A DNA stretch of 64,000 nt from Spirosoma foliorum (GCF_014117325.1 NZ_CP059732.1:1364001-1428000), one strand, 5' to 3'; numbered from the stretch's first letter, positions 8,167 through 18,123 are shown. Notes: generated from the letters alone by a model not told the origin. Numbers and translations: made by a program.

Positions 8167-9615
8167 ATGCGTAGGAAGACTCACAAAACCCCCGAACGGT
8201 TGGCAGGCGTTCGAATTGATGCCGTAGCTGCCGAGGGAAAATGCATTGTTCGTACCGATGAGGGCGTGATTTTTGTTGAAAACCCGACCGGTGGGCCGGG
8301 TGTAGCTCCGGGCGACGTAGTAGACCTGCGCATTACTAACAAGAAGAAGCAGTATCGAGAGGCTGTGGCCGAACGGGTTCACGAGTGGTCGCCGGTACGG
8401 GCCGATCCATTTTGCGAACATTTTGGTACATGTGGCGGCTGTAAATGGCAGCACATACAATATCCGGAACAACTGGGCTTTAAACACCAACAGGTGGTCG
8501 ATCATCTGACGCGTATTGGCAAAGTCGAGTTGCCCGCTATTTTGCCAATTTTGCCCGCGCACCCAACTCAGTACTACCGAAATAAACTGGAGTTTACCTG
8601 TGCCGAAGGTCGCTGGCTGACTCAGCAGGAAGTGAGTACACAGCACACAATTGACCAGCGGGCAGTAGGCTTTCATGTTCCGGGCCGATTTGATAAAGTG
8701 CTGCCTATTCATCACTGCTATCTTCAACCAGACCCATCCAACGCCATTCGTCAGGCCGTAAACGAGTACGTTTTTCAGCACGATATGACGTTGTATAATT
8801 TGAAAGCACATACCGGTTTTCTACGGACGCTCATTATCCGTACTGCCGATACTACGCAGCAGATTATGGTAACGTTGCAGGTTGCTCAGGACAACCCCGA
8901 TCTGTTAAATGGCTTGCTTGGTCACCTTCAGGCTACGTTCCCTCAGATCACATCATTGAACTATATTCTGAACACTAAAAAGAACGATAGCTATCAGGAT
9001 CAGGAAGTAATCAACTGGGGAGGAAAACCGTATATCGAGGAACAAATGGGCGAGGCTGATGGGCCCGTACTTACGTTCCGTATCGGTCCGAAATCGTTTT
9101 ACCAGACGAACGCTCAACAAGCCCATAACCTGTACAAAATTACTCGTGACTGGGCTGGCCTAACGGGCAACGAGCGCGTTTATGATTTATACACTGGTAC
9201 GGGTACGATTGCCCTGTTTGTTGCTCGTCGGGCAAAGGAAGTAATTGGTGTTGAGTATGTTGAAGCCTCGGTGGCCGATGCGCGTGTGAATGCTCAGGTA
9301 AACGGAATCACGAATGCGACCTTCTTTGCTGGTGACATGCGCGATATTCTGACCGAGAGCTTTTTTGATCAGCATGGTCGGCCAGATGTGGTCATTACCG
9401 ATCCTCCCCGTGCAGGTATGGACGAGGCCGTAACTCGCCAGTTGCTCAAAGCAGCCCCCGACCGAATTGTGTATGTAAGCTGCAATACCGCCACCCAGGC
9501 TCGCGATTTGGGCATCTTAGATGAAGGATATTCTGTTGTCAGTGTCCAGCCCGTAGATATGTTCCCGCACACGCACCATGTAGAAAATGTGGTGTTGTTG
9601 AAGAGGAGAGAATAA
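8167..9615 (+). CDS. rlmD: 23S rRNA (uracil-1939-C5)-methyltransferase RlmD
   Basis: A 482-residue SAM-dependent RNA methyltransferase of the RumA/TrmA family. An N-terminal TRAM domain (residues 10-75) precedes the four-cysteine iron-sulfur motif (CEHFGTCGGC around residues 81-90, fourth Cys later in the domain). The Rossmann core has the DLYTGTGTIALF SAM loop, the TDPPRAGM motif and the catalytic nucleophile in YVSCNTATQARDL. It methylates U1939 of 23S rRNA in E. coli; the Bacteroidota members could also act at U747 or on tRNA (TrmA/RlmC), so site specificity is inferred. It is a single gene, divergent from the gliding-type protein. Confidence 0.88.
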   Translation: MRRKTHKTPERLAGVRIDAVAAEGKCIVRTDEGVIFVENPTGGPGVAPGDVVDLRITNKKKQYREAVAERVHEWSPVRADPFCEHFGTCGGCKWQHIQYPEQLGFKHQQVVDHLTRIGKVELPAILPILPAHPTQYYRNKLEFTCAEGRWLTQQEVSTQHTIDQRAVGFHVPGRFDKVLPIHHCYLQPDPSNAIRQAVNEYVFQHDMTLYNLKAHTGFLRTLIIRTADTTQQIMVTLQVAQDNPDLLNGLLGHLQATFPQITSLNYILNTKKNDSYQDQEVINWGGKPYIEEQMGEADGPVLTFRIGPKSFYQTNAQQAHNLYKITRDWAGLTGNERVYDLYTGTGTIALFVARRAKEVIGVEYVEASVADARVNAQVNGITNATFFAGDMRDILTESFFDQHGRPDVVITDPPRAGMDEAVTRQLLKAAPDRIVYVSCNTATQARDLGILDEGYSVVSVQPVDMFPHTHHVENVVLLKRRE

Positions 9616-9732
9616 GTTGTTAGTCACAGTCGATAGTTTTCAATCACTAATGATTACGGACTGACGACTCGTTTTAAAACCTTTTGTTGGGCGTAGTGCA
9701 TACTACGCTCAACGATTGACCAACAACTACTT

Positions 9733-10740
9733 TTAAAACTCAAGGTATGGCGCAATCTTCTCGATGGTTTTTGCATCCAGAATCCGAATTGGCTTGAGCG
9801 ATTCAGCCGATGTATAAGCGCCGTGTTGCTCCCGATAATTGACAATAATTTGCGCCTGTCGGCGGGATAAAAACGGATGATGGTCCAGCTCCTCAATGGT
9901 GGCCGTATTGACCGGAATCTTACGAACTGACGACCGGATTTTACCAAACTTCTGTAATTCGTCCAGAGCGAGGGAGTCGAGTCCATAAATATCTCGAAAC
10001 TGATCTTCTGAAACGAAGCCGCCGAGGGCGTCTCTAAACTTTACGATGCGCCCGGCTAGTGTAGCCCCAATTCCTTTAAGCGCAATTAACTGCGAGGTGT
10101 CGGCAGTATTAATATCGAACGGCTGCAAAATCGGCTTGGCCGGTCGTTCTGCATACGCTGGGCGCTCTTTGTAAGGTTGTCTTTCAGCGGATTTATACGA
10201 TTCGTTATTGTAAGGTTTGGCATTTTCGGATGGCCCATTTCCTGATCGATCTGAAGAGGACGCTTCTTTCAACGCAATGTACGGTTCGAGCTGATCATAG
10301 AGATCAGGTGGGAAGTCGTAAATGTGCAGGAGATCTTCTTTCTTCCGAAACCGACCACCTTTTGTTCGATATTTATCGATACGCTCAGCGAGCCATTTCG
10401 GTAATCCCAATTGCTGCCACCCGGCAACGCTAACTGTATTTGGATCGAACCGAAAGAGTTTGGGTTCACTGAAGTGCTCTGCGGTGGTTTTATCCTTGTC
10501 TGGGCGATTACCAAATTGAGGTTGTTTCGCTTCTTCGGCCTGCATTAGCGCAACCAGGCTGTCAAGTTTACGTTGATCGGCAGCGGATGTGTCAACTGGT
10601 TTTTGGTCGCCAATGAACCGATACACGAATGGAACGAGCAGAAAGAGAAGGGTTAGGAAAAGTAGGACGACAAAACCTCTAGCTTCTTTGTGAGAAAATC
10701 CGAAGTAGTCGCGAATGAGCGATTGGAATCGATTGAACAT
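9733..10740 (-). CDS. Membrane-anchored helix-hairpin-helix (ComEA-like) protein
   Basis: A 335-residue protein with one membrane helix at residues 23-43 and three helix-hairpin-helix regions: about 105-150 (GLPKWLAERIDKYR), 205-265 (INTADTSQLIALKGIGATLA) and 275-335 (VNTATIEELDHHPFLSRRQA). A charged, low-complexity linker separates the first two. The HhH pairs have the ComEA pattern of periplasmic DNA-binding proteins. ComEA takes up DNA in competence, but this family is widespread in Bacteroidota without shown competence, so DNA binding is the safer statement. It has a good TTG-N20-TTAGTTTG promoter. Confidence 0.85.
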   Translation of the reverse strand: MFNRFQSLIRDYFGFSHKEARGFVVLLFLTLLFLLVPFVYRFIGDQKPVDTSAADQRKLDSLVALMQAEEAKQPQFGNRPDKDKTTAEHFSEPKLFRFDPNTVSVAGWQQLGLPKWLAERIDKYRTKGGRFRKKEDLLHIYDFPPDLYDQLEPYIALKEASSSDRSGNGPSENAKPYNNESYKSAERQPYKERPAYAERPAKPILQPFDINTADTSQLIALKGIGATLAGRIVKFRDALGGFVSEDQFRDIYGLDSLALDELQKFGKIRSSVRKIPVNTATIEELDHHPFLSRRQAQIIVNYREQHGAYTSAESLKPIRILDAKTIEKIAPYLEF

Positions 10741-10776
10741 GAATAACAGCTAGTTGCGGTGGGTATGTAACTGCCG

Positions 10777-10807
10777 CAAACTAAGCTGTTATTGTGGTTA
10801 TATGCAA
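10777..10807 (-). promoter_or_regulatory. Predicted promoter of the helix-hairpin-helix gene
   Basis: On the minus strand TTG (10805-10807), 20 bases, then TTAGTTTG (10777-10784). Seven of eight positions fit TAnnTTTG with ideal spacing. It lies about 37 bases upstream of the ATG. Confidence 0.5.
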
Positions 10808-10821
10808 CCTAACTACTTGTT

Positions 10822-11406
10822 TCAGTTGACAAAATAATTCTCTGCATTCGCTGAGCGAGCCTTCCACCAATGGTAAACATACACCGCAAGCATAGCTGAT
10901 AAGACGCCAACCCCAGTACCCGCCAGTACATCGAGCGGGTAATGAGCTGCCACATAAATTCGACTGTAGGATACGATAGAGGCCCACAAAAAGCCCCATT
11001 TTAACCAGGGATGCTGTTTGCCCAGCAAAAGCCATAATGTGGTAGCCAGCGCAAACGTGGTTGCCGCATGCGAAGACGCAAACCCATACAATCCACCACA
11101 CTCCATAACAGGGTGCATCAATTTTTGCACGGCAAGATCATGGCAGGGCCTGAGCCGATGGGTAAGTGGTTTGAGTACCGACGAACAGAGTTGATCGCCC
11201 AGGGCAACGGCTGCAATAATGGTGAGCACCAGTCCAATCGTTTGTTTTCGATACCGATAGATCATCCACCCAATTAGCAGGGCGTAGAAAGGAATCCAGC
11301 TATTACGCTCCGTCACCCAAATCATAATCGGGTCGAGCCAGGGCAAATAGCGGCCGTTCAGCCAGAGGAAAAGGTCGGTGTCGAGTCGGTTGAGTGTCTC
11401 TACCAT
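10822..11406 (-). CDS. PAP2-family membrane phosphatase
   Basis: A 194-residue protein with about five to six membrane helices and the three phosphatase signatures: KPLTHRLRP (motif 1), ASSHA (motif 2, SSH in place of the usual SGH) and SRIYVAAHYPLDVLAG (motif 3). The family removes phosphate from lipid phosphates such as undecaprenyl pyrophosphate, phosphatidic acid or phosphatidylglycerophosphate. A role in undecaprenyl-phosphate recycling is the usual guess. It begins two bases after the stop of the upstream isomerase gene and so belongs to the deoC-isomerase-PAP2 run. Confidence 0.88.
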   Translation of the reverse strand: MVETLNRLDTDLFLWLNGRYLPWLDPIMIWVTERNSWIPFYALLIGWMIYRYRKQTIGLVLTIIAAVALGDQLCSSVLKPLTHRLRPCHDLAVQKLMHPVMECGGLYGFASSHAATTFALATTLWLLLGKQHPWLKWGFLWASIVSYSRIYVAAHYPLDVLAGTGVGVLSAMLAVYVYHWWKARSANAENYFVN

Positions 11407-11408
11407 AC

Positions 11409-12322
11409 TTACAGCACCAAAAACTGACTCAAATAATTGCGGGCCGTTAAAATGGCCGTTTGAACGTCTTCTGCGCTGCCTTCGTAGGCTTTATCTTCAA
11501 CTTCGATACAGATCGGGCCTCGGTAACGAACGTCGGTTAAGGCCGCAAAAAAATCGCGCCAGCGTACATCGCCCAGGCCAGGAAGTTTTGGCGAGTGATA
11601 TTCCAGTGGATTCGCCATGATACCCACTCGGTTCAGTTTGTCGCGGTACAGTTTCACATCTTTTAGGTGAATGTGATGCAAGCGGTCGCGGTAATCGTAA
11701 ATAGGCTTCACTTCATCCATTATTTGCCAGATCATGTGACTTGGGTCGTAGTTTAACCCCAGCGCTCGCGACGGAATGATCTCGAACATCCGATCCCAGA
11801 TAGCGGGTGTGGTTGCGAGATTTTTTCCCCTGGCCATTCATCATCCGTAAACCACATCGGGCAGTTTTCGATGCCAATTTTCACGTTACATTCTTCGGCT
11901 TCTTTTACGATGGCAGGCCAATGCTCAGCATACAATTTCAGGTTGTCTGTAATGCTCAGTGAAGGATTACGACCAATGAATGTATTGACTACCGGAACGC
12001 CCAACTTGGCAGCGGCCCGGATAATTTTCTTGATGTGTTCCCGATAAAACTCAGCTTGTACCGGATTGGGATCGAGCGGGTTTGGATAGTACCCTAGGCC
12101 CGAAATAGAGATATTGTACAGCTTCGTTAAGGAGTGAATGTGAGCAACATCCAGATTGTCGACATCGACGTGCGTAACACCTGCGTACCGACGAGCATCG
12201 GCATTGCCAGAAGGCCAGCACATAAGTTCGACACATTTGAAGTCGTGTTCTGACGCAAATTTCAAAACACCATTTAGATCGTAATCGGCCAGAATAGCCG
12301 ATACAAAGCCGAGGTTGAGCAT
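11409..12322 (-). pseudogene. Sugar phosphate isomerase/epimerase, frameshifted
   Basis: Two reading frames together encode one TIM-barrel (xylose isomerase-like, AP endonuclease family 2) protein of about 303 residues. The N-terminal part runs from the ATG at 12320-12322 to about residue 165 (IENCPMWFTDDEWP); the C-terminal part continues in another frame from about 11830 (NLATTPAIWDRMF, then NYDPSHM). The joint falls at a GGGGAAAAAA run (minus strand); one additional G restores a single frame reading EWPGGKNLATTP. It may be a sequencing error in a homopolymer or a recent inactivating deletion. Metal-ligand motifs such as IENCP and NYDPSH are intact, which favours recent damage or error. Gene order suggests sugar catabolism together with deoC. 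Confidence 0.8.
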
Positions 12323-12367
12323 TTAAGTAGTAACTAAGCGTGAAATAAACGTAAAGATAGAGGCTGT

Positions 12368-13135
12368 TCAGTACCCGTTAGCATCCGGAATGGGTATTGC
12401 CTGTGAATCGGCTGGTACGACGCCAAATCGACGATAAGCGGCTTCGATAATGGCTGCCGTTGACGAAGTACCAATTCGAGTCGCGCCCAATTCTTTAGCC
12501 GTTAGCAATTCGTCCAGGGTTCGAATACCGCCCGATGCTTTAACGTGAACACTAGGGCCAACATGATTCAGCATGATCTGTAAGTCGTGCGAAGTAGCTC
12601 CCTGGTAGTCGTAGGACCTGTTGCTGCCTTTGACGAAACCGAAGCCAGTTGATGTCTTGACAAACTCGGCCCCCACTTCCGTGCAGATTTCGCAGAGCTT
12701 GATTTTGTGGGCATCATTGGTCAGGAAATCAGTCTCGAAAATTACTTTCAAAATAGCCCCGTGCACCTGACAGGTTTTATGAACGACGCTAATCTCATCA
12801 GCTACATACTCCCAATCCTGGCTCAACACTTTACCGATGTTAACGACCATGTCAATTTCAACCGCGCCATCCTGACAAGCCTGTTCGGTTTCGGCAACCT
12901 TAATGCTGGTGCTATTGCTACCATGTGGAAAGCCAATAACCGTGCCCACCAGCACATCAGAACCCGCCAATAACTCGGTTGCCATACGAATGGCGTAAGG
13001 TTTAATGCAGACAGAGGCTACGTCGTATTTTAGGGCCAGTTCGCAGCCTTCGCGGAGTTCGGCGTCGGTCAGGGTTGGATGCAGAAGCGCGTGATCAATT
13101 AATTTGGCAATCTCGCGAATGATAGGTGGGTTCAT
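12368..13135 (-). CDS. deoC: Deoxyribose-phosphate aldolase
   Basis: A 255-residue class I aldolase that splits 2-deoxyribose-5-phosphate into glyceraldehyde-3-phosphate and acetaldehyde in deoxynucleoside catabolism. Seen: LIDHALLHP at the N-terminus, the Schiff-base lysine in FVKTSTGF, the second conserved lysine in VHVKASGGIR, and GTSSTAAI at the phosphate site. Length is typical. It lies 45 bases upstream of the frameshifted sugar isomerase and PAP2 gene in the same direction. The -7 element TATTTTTG lies just upstream of the start. Confidence 0.95.
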   Translation of the reverse strand: MNPPIIREIAKLIDHALLHPTLTDAELREGCELALKYDVASVCIKPYAIRMATELLAGSDVLVGTVIGFPHGSNSTSIKVAETEQACQDGAVEIDMVVNIGKVLSQDWEYVADEISVVHKTCQVHGAILKVIFETDFLTNDAHKIKLCEICTEVGAEFVKTSTGFGFVKGSNRSYDYQGATSHDLQIMLNHVGPSVHVKASGGIRTLDELLTAKELGATRIGTSSTAAIIEAAYRRFGVVPADSQAIPIPDANGY

Positions 13136-13142
13136 AGCCGTG

Positions 13143-13150
13143 CAAAAATA
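13143..13150 (-). promoter_or_regulatory. Predicted -7 element of deoC
   Basis: Minus-strand TATTTTTG fits TAnnTTTG, eight bases upstream of the ATG. No clear TTTG is found at the expected -33 spacing, so the leader would be extremely short or the element is fortuitous. Confidence 0.3.
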
Positions 13151-13297
13151 AGTGGGCTAAGATACGAGATTGTGAAACGATAATGTTTCGGGTAGAGGAT
13201 GAACAAATGAATAGTCCCGATACAATTAGCTGGGAAGCTTTCTGGATCGGGACTTTAGTATGGATGAGGACAGTATGTAGGAAAGTTTTTAGGTTTC

Positions 13298-13531
13298 TTA
13301 GAGTACAACTAATCCTCCCCGCATGGCATATACTACCAGCCCAACGCGGCTTTTTACCTGAAAGCGTTCAAATAGCGCTTCTCGATAGCCGTCTACTGTG
13401 CGGGGGCTGACACACATCTGATCGGCAATTTGGACGTAGGTTAATTCGGAACAGGCCAATTGGAGAAAATGCCGTTCACGGGGTTTCAACTGAACAGCGT
13501 TCAGAGGGCGTTTCGGTGGTCGATTGTTCAT
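13298..13531 (-). CDS. Single-domain LuxR/GerE-type HTH regulator
   Basis: A 77-residue protein consisting almost only of a LuxR-type helix-turn-helix: LKPRERHFLQLACSELTYVQ, then the recognition helix SPRTVDGYREALFERF. There is no receiver domain and no other domain upstream: the ORF begins at an ATG with no coding extension. Such stand-alone output domains occur in Bacteroidota and may act as small DNA-binding regulators. No partner kinase is adjacent, and the target is unknown. Confidence 0.7.
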   Translation of the reverse strand: MNNRPPKRPLNAVQLKPRERHFLQLACSELTYVQIADQMCVSPRTVDGYREALFERFQVKSRVGLVVYAMRGGLVVL

Positions 13532-13641
13532 TTGATGGCGTGATGCAGAAGTTAACTAGGAATTTAGCTAACTCCTTGAAAGTAAATAAAATCACACCCG
13601 TATTCCAAATCAAATGAGTTAACGGTAGTTTTTGTTAACGG

Positions 13642-14619
13642 TTAGTTGAATCCCAACTTTTCACGTACGCGGGCAATGGTTTTTTGAGCCACAACACGGG
13701 CCTTTTCTTCACCGGCCCGGAGTTCAGCTTCGAGGGCATCGGGGTTTTCGATAGTGTAATAAATATATCGTTCGCGCTCCGTAGCAAACTGTTCCAGAAT
13801 GAGTTCGTAGAATGCTTTCTTCGCCATGCCGTAACCGTAGTTACCACCTTCATATAAGCTACGCAGTTCAGCAGTTTGCTCGGCTGATGCCAGTAGCGAA
13901 TACAATTGGAACGTAATATCCGTATCTGGATTCTTGGGCTCTTCGAGGGGCGTTGAATCCGATTTGATTTTTTTGATCACCTTCCACAACTCATTCTCCG
14001 GCAGGAAAATATCGATGTAGTTATTATAGGATTTACTCATTTTGGCCCCATCGATACCCGGAATGGTCATAAGCCGATCGTCGATGCGGGCGTCTGGCAA
14101 GACAAATACGTCTTCATCGTACTGATGATTGAACGCGCTGGCAATGTCACGGGTCATCTCGATATGCTGGCGCTGATCTTTACCAACAGGAATGATCTCT
14201 GCATCATAAAGTAAAATATCCGCAGCCTGTAAAACCGGATATACAAACAAGCCCGCATTGACCGTGGAAGCCCGATCCGATTTCTCTTTGAACGAGGTGG
14301 CATTGTTGAGCATCGGAAATGGCGTGAAGCAACTCAGATGCCAGGCAAGTTCGGTATGCTCAGCCACCCGCGACTGCCGCCAGAAGGTGTTTTTCTCCGT
14401 ATCCAGACCAAATGCCAGCCAGGTGGCGGCTACCGCTTTCGTGAACTCACGACGCAGAGGGCCATCTTTGATGGTTGTGAGCGAATGGAGATCGGCAATG
14501 AACAGAAATGATTCGTTATCAGGCTGTTTCGATAACTCAATGGCGGGTTTGATAGCCCCCAGAATGTTGCCTAAGTGCGGACGTCCGCTGGACTGGATAC
14601 CGGTTAAGATTCGTGACAT
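13642..14619 (-). CDS. trpS: Tryptophanyl-tRNA synthetase
   Basis: About 325 residues starting at MSRILTGIQSSGRPHLGN (ATG complement 14617-14619). The longer open frame upstream runs through the repeat element and is not coding. A class I synthetase that charges tRNA-Trp: HIGH-type motif PHLGN, KMSKS in AKMSKSYNN, and the GKDQRQHIEMTRDIA segment of the dimeric TrpRS/TyrRS core. Length is normal for bacterial TrpRS. Confidence 0.97.
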   Translation of the reverse strand: MSRILTGIQSSGRPHLGNILGAIKPAIELSKQPDNESFLFIADLHSLTTIKDGPLRREFTKAVAATWLAFGLDTEKNTFWRQSRVAEHTELAWHLSCFTPFPMLNNATSFKEKSDRASTVNAGLFVYPVLQAADILLYDAEIIPVGKDQRQHIEMTRDIASAFNHQYDEDVFVLPDARIDDRLMTIPGIDGAKMSKSYNNYIDIFLPENELWKVIKKIKSDSTPLEEPKNPDTDITFQLYSLLASAEQTAELRSLYEGGNYGYGMAKKAFYELILEQFATERERYIYYTIENPDALEAELRAGEEKARVVAQKTIARVREKLGFN

Positions 14620-14633
14620 TTTGTTGAATGATA

Positions 14634-14717
14634 AATGATGAATGATGAATGATGAATGATATTGGCGCGAGTTGTAGTCAGCGTAAGCATCATTCATCAT
14701 TCATCATTCATCATTCA
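14634..14717. repeat. Inverted repeat of heptamer tandem repeats upstream of trpS
   Basis: The left arm (14634-14660) is nearly four copies of the heptamer aatgatg. The right arm (14689-14717) is its reverse complement, giving 27 perfectly paired bases around a 28-base loop. It lies between the end of maeB (14729) and the start of trpS, so it probably marks the maeB mRNA 3' end. Confidence 0.8.
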
Positions 14718-14728
14718 AAATTTATAAT

Positions 14729-16996
14729 TCATTTCCCTTGTGCTTCAACGACGGCGATGGCGACCATATTCACAATTTCACGTTCCGATGAGCCTAACTG
14801 CAACACGTACACCGGCTTGCGAATACCCAGCAGAATGGGGCCAATGGCATCGAAACCGGCGGCTTCTGCCATCAGGTTATAGGCTATGTTTGCCGCAGAC
14901 AGGTTTGGGAAAATGAGTGTGTTGGCCCCTTCGCCTACTAACTTACTGAATGGGTGATTTTGCTGTAGTAATTCGGTATTAAACGCTAAGTGAGCCTGAA
15001 TTTCGCCATCCACAATCATGTCTGGATTCCGCTGTTGGAGCAGCTCGACGGCGCGATTCATTTTCTCCGCATCATCGCCTTTCGCACTGCCAAAGTTTGA
15101 ATAGGTGACCAGAGCTATGCGCGGTTTAATGTTGAATCGCTCGACTGTTTGGGCGGTTAATTCGGTTATTTCGACAATCTCTTCAGCCGTTGGGTTAAAA
15201 TTGACAGTTGTATCCGAGAAAAACAGGGGGCCGCGTTTCGTGAGCAGAATGTACATCCCCGCTACTTTTTTTACCCCCGATTCTTTGCCAATGATCTGTA
15301 AGGCAGGGCGAATCGTATCGGGGTAGGAGCGGGTCAAACCAGAAATGAGCGCATCGGCCTCACCGGTTTCGACCATCATGGCTCCGAAGTAATTGCGGAC
15401 ATTCATCATTTTCCGAGCTTCGGTAGCGTTGACGCCTTTACGCTTCCGCTTCTCGAAAAACAGATCGCCAAATCGTTCAACCAGCGCAGCCTGCTCGGGC
15501 GACCGAGGGTCAATGATGGGAATATTGCCCAGGTCAAGGCTGTTTTCGTCGATGAGCTTCTCAATTTTGGCTTGTTCTCCCAGCAAAATCGGGAATGCAA
15601 TCCCTTCATCCCGAACCTGTTGAGCAGCTTTGAGTACTTTCAGGTTTTCGGCATCCGCAAAAACAACCCGTTTCGGATTGGCTTTCGCTTTCGTCAGAAT
15701 AACCCTTGAAATCTGATTGTCCTGACCTAATCGTCGGGCTAGTTGTTGTTCGTAGGCGTCCCAATCGGTAATTGTTAATCGGGCTACTCCCGATGTCATG
15801 GCTGCCTGAGCTACGGCGGGAGCTACTGTCGAGAGCAAACGCGGATCAACGGGTTTGGGCAGGATATAGGTTCGCCCAAAAACCATGTTTGATTCGCCGT
15901 AGGCCAGGTTAACCAGATCGGGCACCGGCTTCTTGGCTAGGTCGGCCAGTGCGTACGTGGCCGCTAGTTTCATTGCTTCATTGATTTCCGTAGCACGAAC
16001 GTCCAACGCACCCCGGAAAATATAGGGAAAACCAAGTACGTTGTTGACCTGATTCGGGTAATCGGAGCGACCAGTTGCCATGATGATGTCGGGCCGGGCG
16101 GCCATCGCATCGTCGTAACTAATTTCGGGATTAGGGTTCGCCATGGCAAACACAATAGCATTCTTGGCCATCAGGCGAATCATGTCCTGACTCACAATAT
16201 TTCCCTTCGATAAACCCACAAATACATCGGCATCGGCAAAAGCATCTTCCAGTGAGTGAATATCACGGGAGGTCGCAAAGGGCAGCATCAGCTCGCTCAG
16301 GTCGGTTCGATCTGTACGAAGCGGCCCATTGACATCGAACATCACCATGTTCTCATGCTTAGCACCCAGAGCGACGTACTGACGGGCACAGGAAATAGCC
16401 GCTGCACCAGCGCCCAGGATGACGAATTTAGCCGTCTGGATTGGTTTTTCGACCAACTCAAGCGCATTGAGCAGGGCAGCCCCACTGACAATCGCCGTGC
16501 CATGCTGATCGTCGTGCATAACCGGAATGTTCATTTCCTTCTTGAGTCGTTCCTCAATTTCGAAACATTCCGGGGCCTTGATATCTTCCAGATTAACGCC
16601 ACCAAACGTAGGTTCCAGAATCTTGACCGTACGAACAAACTCGTCGATATTACTGGTATTCAGCTCAAGGTCGAATACATCGATATCAGAGTAGATTTTA
16701 AACAGCAACCCTTTGCCTTCCATTACGGGTTTGCTGGCAGCAGGACCAATGTTACCAAGTCCTAACACAGCGGTTCCGTTACTGATAACGGCCACAAGGT
16801 TGCCTTTTGCAGTGTACTTGAAGGCATCGTCGGGGTTTGCTTCGATAGCCAGACAAGGTTCCGCTACACCCGGCGAATACGCTAAGGAAAGATCGCGTTG
16901 GGTACTATACTCTTTGGTTGGAACAACTTCGAGTTTTCCCGGACGCCCTTTGGCATGGTAATCAAGGGCATCTTCGCGACGGATTTTCTGATTCAT
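14729..16996 (-). CDS. maeB: NADP-dependent malic enzyme (malic/phosphotransacetylase fusion)
   Basis: About 755 residues from the ATG at 16994-16996. Residues 1-420 form the malic enzyme: [12 protein letters not shown], the catalytic and metal segment [10 protein letters not shown], and the NAD(P) fold [11 protein letters not shown]. Residues 430-755 form a phosphate acetyltransferase-like domain with the [15 protein letters not shown] region. This fusion is the standard MaeB architecture; it decarboxylates malate to pyruvate and makes NADPH, and the PTA-like part is regulatory (binding acetyl-CoA) rather than catalytic in E. coli. The longer open frame upstream, to 17113, is less likely coding. 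Confidence 0.93.
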   Translation of the reverse strand: MNQKIRREDALDYHAKGRPGKLEVVPTKEYSTQRDLSLAYSPGVAEPCLAIEANPDDAFKYTAKGNLVAVISNGTAVLGLGNIGPAASKPVMEGKGLLFKIYSDIDVFDLELNTSNIDEFVRTVKILEPTFGGVNLEDIKAPECFEIEERLKKEMNIPVMHDDQHGTAIVSGAALLNALELVEKPIQTAKFVILGAGAAAISCARQYVALGAKHENMVMFDVNGPLRTDRTDLSELMLPFATSRDIHSLEDAFADADVFVGLSKGNIVSQDMIRLMAKNAIVFAMANPNPEISYDDAMAARPDIIMATGRSDYPNQVNNVLGFPYIFRGALDVRATEINEAMKLAATYALADLAKKPVPDLVNLAYGESNMVFGRTYILPKPVDPRLLSTVAPAVAQAAMTSGVARLTITDWDAYEQQLARRLGQDNQISRVILTKAKANPKRVVFADAENLKVLKAAQQVRDEGIAFPILLGEQAKIEKLIDENSLDLGNIPIIDPRSPEQAALVERFGDLFFEKRKRKGVNATEARKMMNVRNYFGAMMVETGEADALISGLTRSYPDTIRPALQIIGKESGVKKVAGMYILLTKRGPLFFSDTTVNFNPTAEEIVEITELTAQTVERFNIKPRIALVTYSNFGSAKGDDAEKMNRAVELLQQRNPDMIVDGEIQAHLAFNTELLQQNHPFSKLVGEGANTLIFPNLSAANIAYNLMAEAAGFDAIGPILLGIRKPVYVLQLGSSEREIVNMVAIAVVEAQGK

Positions 16997-17066
16997 ACTG
17001 GTATTGTTGCTGAAGGCAATTTGTTGGGAGCGCGAAGGTACGGAAAAAGTTAGCTGGGTTATGTAA

Positions 17067-18095
17067 TCAATTCGGCCGGAGAACTTTGTAACTATCGACA
17101 AAGACCCAGCCAACCCAACAAAACAGCAGCAGGAAACTTAGTAAGATTGTGCGTAGAAGTAAGTTGGTGTGTCGTGATTCATAAATGGGATTGGTCGATT
17201 GCAACTGAACCAATTTGCCCTGATCGATGCTAAAAACCCTAATCTGTGCGTAATTGTCATATTTATCGCCGAACGAAAGGGACTCAGTTTGGGTCAACTT
17301 TTTTCGAAAATCACTTTCCCGAAGCTGTACTGTAATTGGCTGGTTAACAGCAATAAGCTGTTTAAGCGAACGGATGTCGGTGTCAAAATCTCTGCGACTT
17401 ACGATAAACTCAAGGTCTGGCCAAGGGTGTAGTTTTAGCGTAAATCCTTTAAAGATGCCTTTAGTGCTATTTGTCGATATACGGTCGACAATAGCCGTTA
17501 CAGATTTGAGCTTAGCCGGAGCCTTATCGACAGGAGTATGGGCGAGGTAAGCAAAGAGCATATTTAGCCCGATAATCAATGCAAAAGCACCAATTGCCCA
17601 CCGGAACCGATTCCGTTCGGTAAGGGTAAGTACCTTCCGTACTGGCCCCGGCTGGCCGTATTGAGTAAATTTGTCGCGTAAGGAATCGTAATTAATAAAG
17701 TCGCTTGGGCGAATCAGGAACCAGTTGTCCGACAAATAAACTCGTAGTTCAGGAGACGGCTCGTTTTGTTTCGAACCAAGACGCTCGCTATAGGTGAGAA
17801 TGTCCGCATACAAATGCCAGTTCGTTTTTTGGGCTATTTTTTTTACGGAGAAACCATCCTCATGAAACTCTATCGAGGAGGCTCGGGAACCAAAATCGAC
17901 CAGTAGGGCCACCCATAACAGTGGAATTAGTGCATAAAAGAAAAGCAGTAAGTCCAGATTTGGATAAGGCCAGCTCCGGAAAGCGATCCAGGTAGGAATC
18001 CCAGCCAGTGAAGCCAGCAGAACAAACAGCAAAAACACAAGCAGATAGAACTGCTTCCTGCTCGCCGTGTATGATACTGCCTTGTAACTGATCAT
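17067..18095 (-). CDS. Uncharacterised membrane protein
   Basis: A 342-residue protein not assigned to a family. It has two helices at the N-terminus (about 14-38 and 48-68), one in the middle (about 168-187) and one near the C-terminus (about 315-335). Between the second and third lies a soluble PH/YcxB-like segment (IEFHEDGFSVKKIAQKTNWH), and another soluble beta-rich part follows the third helix. This pattern resembles bacterial PH-domain membrane proteins, but that is inference. It lies about 70 bases upstream of maeB in the same direction. Confidence 0.65.
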   Translation of the reverse strand: MISYKAVSYTASRKQFYLLVFLLFVLLASLAGIPTWIAFRSWPYPNLDLLLFFYALIPLLWVALLVDFGSRASSIEFHEDGFSVKKIAQKTNWHLYADILTYSERLGSKQNEPSPELRVYLSDNWFLIRPSDFINYDSLRDKFTQYGQPGPVRKVLTLTERNRFRWAIGAFALIIGLNMLFAYLAHTPVDKAPAKLKSVTAIVDRISTNSTKGIFKGFTLKLHPWPDLEFIVSRRDFDTDIRSLKQLIAVNQPITVQLRESDFRKKLTQTESLSFGDKYDNYAQIRVFSIDQGKLVQLQSTNPIYESRHTNLLLRTILLSFLLLFCWVGWVFVDSYKVLRPN

Positions 18096-18123
18096 CAGAA
18101 ATAATTTTGGTGAGAAAAGGCAT

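Noticed and set aside
9616..9732. Small hairpin ggcgtagt/actacgc between rlmD and the helix-hairpin-helix gene
   Set aside because: Only about seven paired bases and no U run; too weak to call a terminator with confidence.
11753..11837. Programmed -1 frameshift in the sugar isomerase
   Set aside because: The A-rich run lacks a canonical slippery heptamer in the right phase, no stimulating structure is evident, and this enzyme family is not known to use frameshifting.
14620..14700. N-terminal extension of TrpRS through the heptamer repeat
   Set aside because: The extension is simple repeat translation; the family starts near MSRILTGIQ.
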